A stretch of 64,000 bases of DNA from Hyphodiscus hymeniophilus (Eukaryota > Ascomycota > Leotiomycetes > Helotiales > Hyphodiscaceae), in the NCBI GenBank assembly GCA_016508695.1, contig VNKQ01000020.1:806001-870000 (forward strand), in the 5' to 3' direction. Below the pieces are notes generated by a model. It had not been told where the DNA came from. It ran no database searches and was given only the letters and a program-made list of their open reading frames with translations. Each line of letters begins with the position of its first letter. Position 1 is the stretch's first letter. The position numbers and the translations under genes are program-made. Below, one piece after another: positions 57,991 through 64,000 of the stretch.

Positions 57991-60900
57991 TCACGACCCG
58001 AGCGATTTATCCTGACCGGCCAGTCTTACTTCGGTCTTGCAGGAGTCACAGAACTCGTGCGAACTCTCGCAAACGTTACAACGCTGTTCAAGTTTGGGAT
58101 TACTAGGTGCAAGGCACTGGCACTGTAAATTGTCAGTATGATGAGAAAGCAATATGTTAGGTAGATCATACGCAGTAAACCGTAGTATCGGTCCGCTGAG
58201 TTATCTTGGCATGTTTGGCTGGTCTGCCGTCATCATCACTGCTAGATCGATCTCTCTTGCGAGTCTCTTCCACGTTGGTGGCACGGGCTGGAGATTCTCC
58301 CGCGGCTCCAGAAGCTTCCGGTGAAGATCCCGATGAAGGTGACACACTGTCGTGGCTGCTGTCTTGCTCAGGAGACAGATCCAATGGGGATCCTCCTTTT
58401 GGTTTATCACCATCCACTGAAACCCAATCCTGGATCGTCTGCTTGGTCAGGCCATGGCGGCCCATAAAGTGGTCGTCAACATGATCGAATCGTTCAGTCC
58501 AGGCTTCAATTCCTTTTCTGGTAAGATCAATGAGCTTTGAACAGAACCCACACCAAAATCTGGCTTGGCAATTGCGGCCGATGCGGCAGCTATCAACCTT
58601 GGACTTCAAAATCTCAGGACTAGAAATCTCGTGGTCTTTCTTCAAATGGTCCTGGAAGCTCTGCTTGCGATAACACACCTTGGCGCAGGCGATGCCATCT
58701 ACCTTCTTGGCATCGCAACGCCAAGTCTCAAGATGGAAATGCTGGGAGTTTTCATGTCGTTTCCAGTCATTCTTGCTGCCAAAGGTCTTATTGCAAGTTG
58801 TAACAAAGGTGCAGCCGTAGGGCCGCGAATGACGCTTCATGTGTTTTCTAGAGATGATTAGGAGTGAGTGAAGAAGACATGAGAACACGTACGTCACCTC
58901 GCAAGGACGTCCTATGAATAGTTTGCAGATCTTGCATGTAACTGTATTATCACTTTTGTTGCTTGCAGCCGATCCTGGGTTTGGATGTTTTGCTTGAAGG
59001 CTGGGATCCTTTTGCACAATATAGCCTAGGTCATGAAGGGTCTTGAGAACTTCTCTGACCTTGTTTTGCTGTAAGGATTTGGCATCCTCCTGCACGGCTG
59101 AGCCGCTGGTTTCGTTAGTACGTCCATTGGGCCTGCCAATAGAGGGTTCTGATGGAGGTGAACCAATCGTCCAAGGGCCTCCGGAGGAGGTTCGACCGTG
59201 AGGCAGACTCCGTTGCTCCAAATCATGATGAGGGGTGCAATCCTTGACATTTTCTTGTACTCCAGCTCCGGCCAACGCGGTCATGATGGCTTCGGTAATT
59301 GTGGCGTTAGAGGCTGATTCATCCTTCAGCTTTGCTGCCTTAGACTGGACGTTGACTTGGGAGGGAGTCACTGCAGGTTGAGGAGTTGCCAAGTCAGTCT
59401 TTTTGCTTGCTGACCCGGTGTAACCCACTGGGGCCAAATGAACAATTTCCAAAGATGAAGGCTTATTGCGAGTGTCAGAAATGGGATGAGCCATTGTTCG
59501 AAAAACATCCTTTGGTTGTACAGTCTCTTGAAGTTGCATCTTCGATGCGGAAGCGTTTGAGTCCAGGGTTGGGGCATTGCTGTGACCCTCCAATATGGAG
59601 TCTTTGGGGGCCGGCATCTCATGCATTGGCTCAAATACTTCCGGGTAGACGGGGATAGGTTTCCAATTTGGTTCCATATCCTTATTGTTTGTGAGAGTAA
59701 TTTGAGTAACTGGCCCATGGGTCCGTGAAGCATCGGAGAGGGAGGAGACCCTGAGAAGAGGAGCTTCCTGACCAATGGCAGAATCTGCTCGCTCCCAAAA
59801 CTCCGCTCTGTCACCATCAGCTCCATTCACTGTCCTCTCATTATACATTAACCCTACTCACCGTCGTATCATGTCATCCAAATCGTCCCCAGCACGGAGG
59901 GAATCTATATGAACGCGCTTGAGATGACTGCGAAAATTATCAAGGCGAGGCCAAGACTTCTCCTTAGATTTGCATCCTGGAACATGGCAACGGTACCTCT
60001 TCGTGGGCGCCAACTGTGCCGAAGCCGATGCATGTTTGCTCTTAGTATGCCTATCTAGGTCATTGGTGGTACTAAATCCATCGGTCCTAGAGCAGCCAGG
60101 ATGACTGCAAACAAAGGGCTTTCTATGTCGCAAATCATGCTTCCTGTGAATACTTAGCACTTAGCCTTACAGTGAATATCAATAGTCCTACTTCAGCTCA
60201 GAGCGGGTCTTCACGGGTTTCTGGCAGTTCGGACACAACAAGCCTGGTGCGTTCGATGGCGATGAACTTGGCACTGGAGGCCAATGCTCGCTGGAACGAG
60301 CATCACGCTGCTGTATGACAACATCATTAAAGCCCTGGAATGGCTGGTAATCGGCGGCTTGTCCACCTAGGCTCTGGCAGTCTTGGTCCCGGTCATTGAT
60401 ATCGGCGCTAAAGACAGACGCATTTCCATCGCTATGTCTGGTTCCATAGCCGGAGTCTGATGGGGGAACACCACAGTGAAGGGAACCAGCATCGGAAGGA
60501 TTCGGCTGTCTGTGTTGACTCCCATATGCCATCGGTATACGATTACCTGCTCTTGCTCTTGAATGGGACCTTTCCCCTGGCACAGAGGATATCCCTTTCG
60601 GGATCCACGGCCCATCATTACCAGTGTACCATTGCTGCAGTGGATCTGGAGCATTCGTACGAACTTGAGTGTCAAATGGCTGTGGTCTACCTGATCCATA
60701 CTCGGAAAGTCCTCCATATCCAGGAGCTGGAAAGTTCTCCCAAGTGGCAGAAGAAGAACCTGAAGGGCTCGGCAAGGTCCTTGAACTGATCACTTCAATC
60801 TCAGTGGATCGTGGTGCTGGAAAATCCGACTGGAATGAGGGCGGAGGAGCCATATCCCTCGATGATCCTACATAGTGACCTGCATCGGGAGAATGCATGG

Positions 60901-61029
60901 GATTCTGAGAATGATAGAACTGTAAAGCATGAATATCAGAACGTAGGTCTCGGCAGAAATTAATCTGGGAACTGTGCCTACACTGCGTGGGTGACTGCTA
61001 TAGCGAGTAAAGCTCGGTTGGGTCGACAT
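57991..61029 (-). CDS. C2H2 zinc-finger protein 2, putative transcription factor
   Basis: Six inferred exons: 61029-60982, 60919-60192, 60143-59862, 59807-58893, 58847-58172 and 58122-57991, 926 residues. An N-terminal disordered part (about 1-240) precedes fingers near 243-265 (LLCPNC...KHDLRH, split by intron 2), 270-296 (CSHPGC...RHTKSKH) and 308-335 (CHVPGC...SHLKRVH). After a 300-residue linker come fingers near 645-690 (CKICKLFIGRPCEVTKHMKRH, split by intron 4; CTFVTTCNKTFGSKNDWKRH and ENSQH). The KNDWKRH-x-NSQH-x-W-C block matches C2H2 gene 1. Intron 4 (58848-58892) is 45 bp and has no stop. The last exon adds a Cys-rich tail with CQCLAPSNP, CNVCESSHEFCDSCK. It is probably a nuclear DNA-binding regulator; targets are unknown. 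Confidence 0.84.
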
Positions 61030-64000
61030 TGCTCCTGTAAAGGTCGAGAAAACTATTCCCACACAGCAAAGCAAGATCAAACCGACTTTTGGGCTTCAAA
61101 CAGGAGTCCGCGACCCCTGGGTGATCGGCATGTATCGCAGAATTCCTGTCCTAGGCACAGAATACTGGTGGCCAGCGGTAGAAAAGATCCACAGACAAGG
61201 GAAGAAGCTACACTGGTCACAAGTGACAAAAGTTAACACATCGACTGGGCGATGTTCTTCTTGGGACGGTTGAACTCGAGGGACAGCAGGATTTGTGGTT
61301 CGCGGCAGGCGAGGCAGACTGCTCACGACTTTATTGCGGCAGCACCAGCAAGGTCCGTCTCGCGTGTCTCGGTGAGCAGATTCGGGCGTTGGTGGTCTGC
61401 GGCAAAAGGGATTCAGTCCCAAAGGGAGGATTGGACGACTGCACGACTTCAGATGCGCGATAAGCTAACAAGCCAAAGATGGCAGAAAAACTGAATCATG
61501 GATAGTAGGGGGAAAAGGAGAAGGGGGGGGGGGAGACAGTTTAGGTGAAGATAGAACAAACGAGGGGGAGAGTAAAGAGAGCCCGGTGCTCTGGTGGGCG
61601 AAAAACAAGGCTGACGGACCGCGCAAGGCGTGCTAGCGAAACAGGCATCCATTTGCCTCACCGACACCGACAAAGCGAACGATCACCGACCATTACATTG
61701 TCTCAGCATTCTTGAAAGCACTTGCTCTCGATGTCTTGTCTCCTTCTACGCCCAGCAACAGTGCCAGAGGAGCAGACGACGAGCTCTCTTCGAGACATAC
61801 TCGTACACGGGTGTGTTGCGCTTGGTCTCTGGCCAACGCCGACGTTGGGGGCTGAAAGAGCCATGTCGATTTAAACCACGTGTTTATCACCTGATATGGC
61901 TATGTATCGCCTCCGGTTTTCATTGATGATTTTGTCGACAAAAAGATTGCGTCGCAATGGCACAGCTAATCGTCTGGCGATGGATACAGTTTCCGGGTTC
62001 TTGCCATGGTAACAGTGCAAATGACAGTGCCCTCGATCTCAATCTCGGATTGCAATGTCTCGTCTCCGAGCCCCTGAGTACGAGTGAAGCCGTAGCGGCT
62101 TTGCTTGCATCACAGACTACATATCGCCAGAGTTTTGGAATACATTGGATCTTGGGATCATGTCTCAAAGAGGACAATACGTTCCGAAGTTCAGATGCTT
62201 GCCGCGTTTGCATGTCTCCTAGTCATGCAAATACGAGTACTCTCCGGATCGTTCACTGATGTTAAGCGAGTAGGATCTCGCAAAGCCACCATAAGCTTCG
62301 CCCAAGTAATGAGGGTGGCTTTGATGCAACTTCCTCGTATCAACCTCTACCAATGAAGAGACTGCATATGCAACCTGGTTTCAAGATCAGGCCACGCACT
62401 TCGATTAGTGTCACCAGAACATGTTCAGTGAATCTGCTCGTTCTGTGGTTTAGAGTGTTCAGAACACGCCTTTTGAGGCGCCTTCAGTCATCTAGTGATG
62501 ATAAGAAGCACTGCTGTTTTCGTATAGCTTGTCTACTGTCGCCGACCTGCGATACGTTGAAGCTCATCTGCGAAACGCGACCTGAGTTACCCGAGTATTC
62601 ATTCTGACGCAGATTTTGCGTGTGCGTCAAATTTGAGCCGGCTATTGGTTATCCTCTGCTTCTCGGAGAAAGCTCCGCTGCAGCTACTTCTGTAAAAAGG
62701 CAGAAAATCGGTCAGGATCGACGTTTATTTGCGGCCTGGTTGTCGAAAGAAGCCTTCTGCATTTCTTTGCTTCTGCACGGAACATGGACCGTGGCGAGCC
62801 GGCATATATGGCTTAGAGACTTTTGGGCCTCAGGAGCTTCTTAGCCCCTCTTCATCGACCTAAGGGTTGTCTGTGGCTTTCCGATGAGATGTGTGTAGGG
62901 GTCCCAATCAGTTTACGCCGTCACCACCACGTACGTTTGATTGCTTCTTGCACCCCATATCGGCGTTCCAATAGTCGCCCTTGGGAACACAAACAGTTTG
63001 GGGACTATGCACGCTCATCTTTTACAAGTCTCTCAGCCCGGTATTCGGATTTGGGGTCACACAGGGTGACAAGGCTGCTGCTGTGGTGAGACTTTCACAC
63101 CATCTCACGAAGCATAAGACCTGTCAACGTACTGAGCCTCATGATGTGTACATTGAGTCTTATCATTGCACAAGCGATGTTACAAAGCTTCATTACATTC
63201 GCATGATCTGTCGTGGATCATGTCTTGCTTGAAGGTTCATTACACTGTCAAAAGGCCAAGATCCCGTCACGATTCCAGAATGTGGAGCAGACAAGGAGAA
63301 ATGATAGAAATTCGGCATGAGGCACGGGCCGAGATCGATTTCAGGGTATGTCTACCGTCGAATCTTTGAGTCCAATCGTTCGACCTCCCGCAGGCCTAGT
63401 CCATCAAGCCCTTCTCCATATCTGGCCCGGGTCATGGCTCTTCCACACATTCGACCGTCCCAGGTACCGGGTTGGCAATTTCGTTGCACAGCGTATCCTC
63501 AACGGACATTCTGGCTGCAGACGCACATGGATGCCACTCCGTCTCTTTCATCATCTCTCACACATGTCAGCTTACACATCGCGATATATCGGCACATGTA
63601 CGGATTCCTTCGAACATCATTTGAGCCCGTTCGTGTCCGCGGGCCGTTGGTGGACTCTCGTATCTACTTGCAATCCTTGCTTGCAAAACCTTGTACTCCC
63701 CCATGCGAGCTCGTAGCCTGGTTTTTGGACTCGATGTTTCTGTCTTCACCTAAACCGATGACGTTGCGATCTTTCGAGACGAACATTTTGATTAAAGTTT
63801 CCTCATCATGCCTTACTGTTTGTCCGGTGGAAGATTAAGTTGACCATCTTCTTATATGGCTAGGCCATAACTCATTACTTCTGCATCATGTGGGGAAGAA
63901 GCTTGTGGCCGGATCATGTTGTGCATACCCGGTAGTGCCAGGGCGGGGTGAAATGATGATTCCGATGCTCCTGTCCGTTGAGGAGCTTGAGAATATTTTG
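61030..64000. other. Gene-free 3-kb region upstream of C2H2 gene 2
   Basis: I see no exon with family resemblance on either strand and no tRNA. It contains an 11-G run near 61523-61533. The left part is presumably the promoter and leader of C2H2 gene 2; the rest may belong to a gene beyond the window edge. Confidence 0.5.
61523..61533. repeat. G11 homopolymer
   Basis: Run of eleven Gs within a purine-rich stretch. Its exact length is doubtful, given the apparent C-run undercalls elsewhere in the window. Confidence 0.8.

Noticed and set aside
1..64000. Search for transposons, RIP-degraded repeats, CRISPR arrays or viral insertions
   Set aside because: I saw no terminal repeats, transposase or reverse-transcriptase motifs, regular direct-repeat arrays or viral protein motifs. 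AT-rich stretches such as 50030-50480 are too mild to call RIP by eye.

Overview
This window is nuclear DNA from a filamentous ascomycete (Pezizomycotina). The evidence is short GT-AG introns (mostly 43-66 bp) with CTAAC/CTGAC-like branch points, low-complexity N-termini, a division 1 chitin synthase, a GH131 enzyme ending in a fungal CBM1, and several long gene-free upstream regions. The protein sequences feel closest to Leotiomycetes, but that is an impression and not a tested placement. Genes lie on both strands with no operon logic. Divergent pairs share promoters of about 0.2-0.5 kb, and convergent pairs end close together.

Layout. 1-560: 3' end of a Rap/Rsr1-type small GTPase. 561-5069: long gene-free region. 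5070-6241: SWIRM-domain protein (frameshifted). 7180-8934 (-): F-box/beta-propeller protein, divergent from PEX16 (9136-10230). 11350-12952 (-): SDR, divergent from a TDA3-like FAD oxidoreductase (13168-14458). 14.5-18.6 kb: sparse region holding one intron-containing tRNA-Gly(UCC). 18623-21906: chitin synthase, convergent with SLY1 (22146-24500, -, frameshifted). 25729-29619: PNUTS-like protein with TFIIS-N-like, RVKF and CCCH elements. 30805-31640: DUF218 protein (frameshifted). 31.8-32.2 kb: 152-bp tandem repeat. 32456-33589 (-): alpha/beta hydrolase. 34105-39629: phospholipase D. 39768-40759 (-): COQ7. 41219-43217: RTF1. 46440-49888: fungal protein with a conserved Cys/His block. 51126-52638: secreted GH131-CBM1. 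54121-55824 and 57991-61029 (both -): two related C2H2 proteins. 61.0-64 kb: no gene seen.

Functions are mostly housekeeping: polarity, vesicle fusion (SLY1), membrane lipid signalling (PLD), ubiquinone synthesis (COQ7), peroxisome biogenesis (PEX16), wall synthesis (chitin synthase) and transcription elongation or 3'-end processing (RTF1, PNUTS-like). I found no defence island, secondary-metabolite cluster, CRISPR array, intact transposon or obvious novel multi-gene system. The most notable observations are: (i) three genes that each need exactly one extra C in a + strand C-run to restore frame, which suggests homopolymer undercalling in the assembly; (ii) the PNUTS-like architecture; (iii) two neighbouring related C2H2 genes, one with a hidden cysteine-rich last exon; (iv) coding exons too short to appear as long reading frames (chitin synthase start, PLD end, SDR end, GTPase micro-exon); and (v) introns of 45 bp that are in frame and stop-free.
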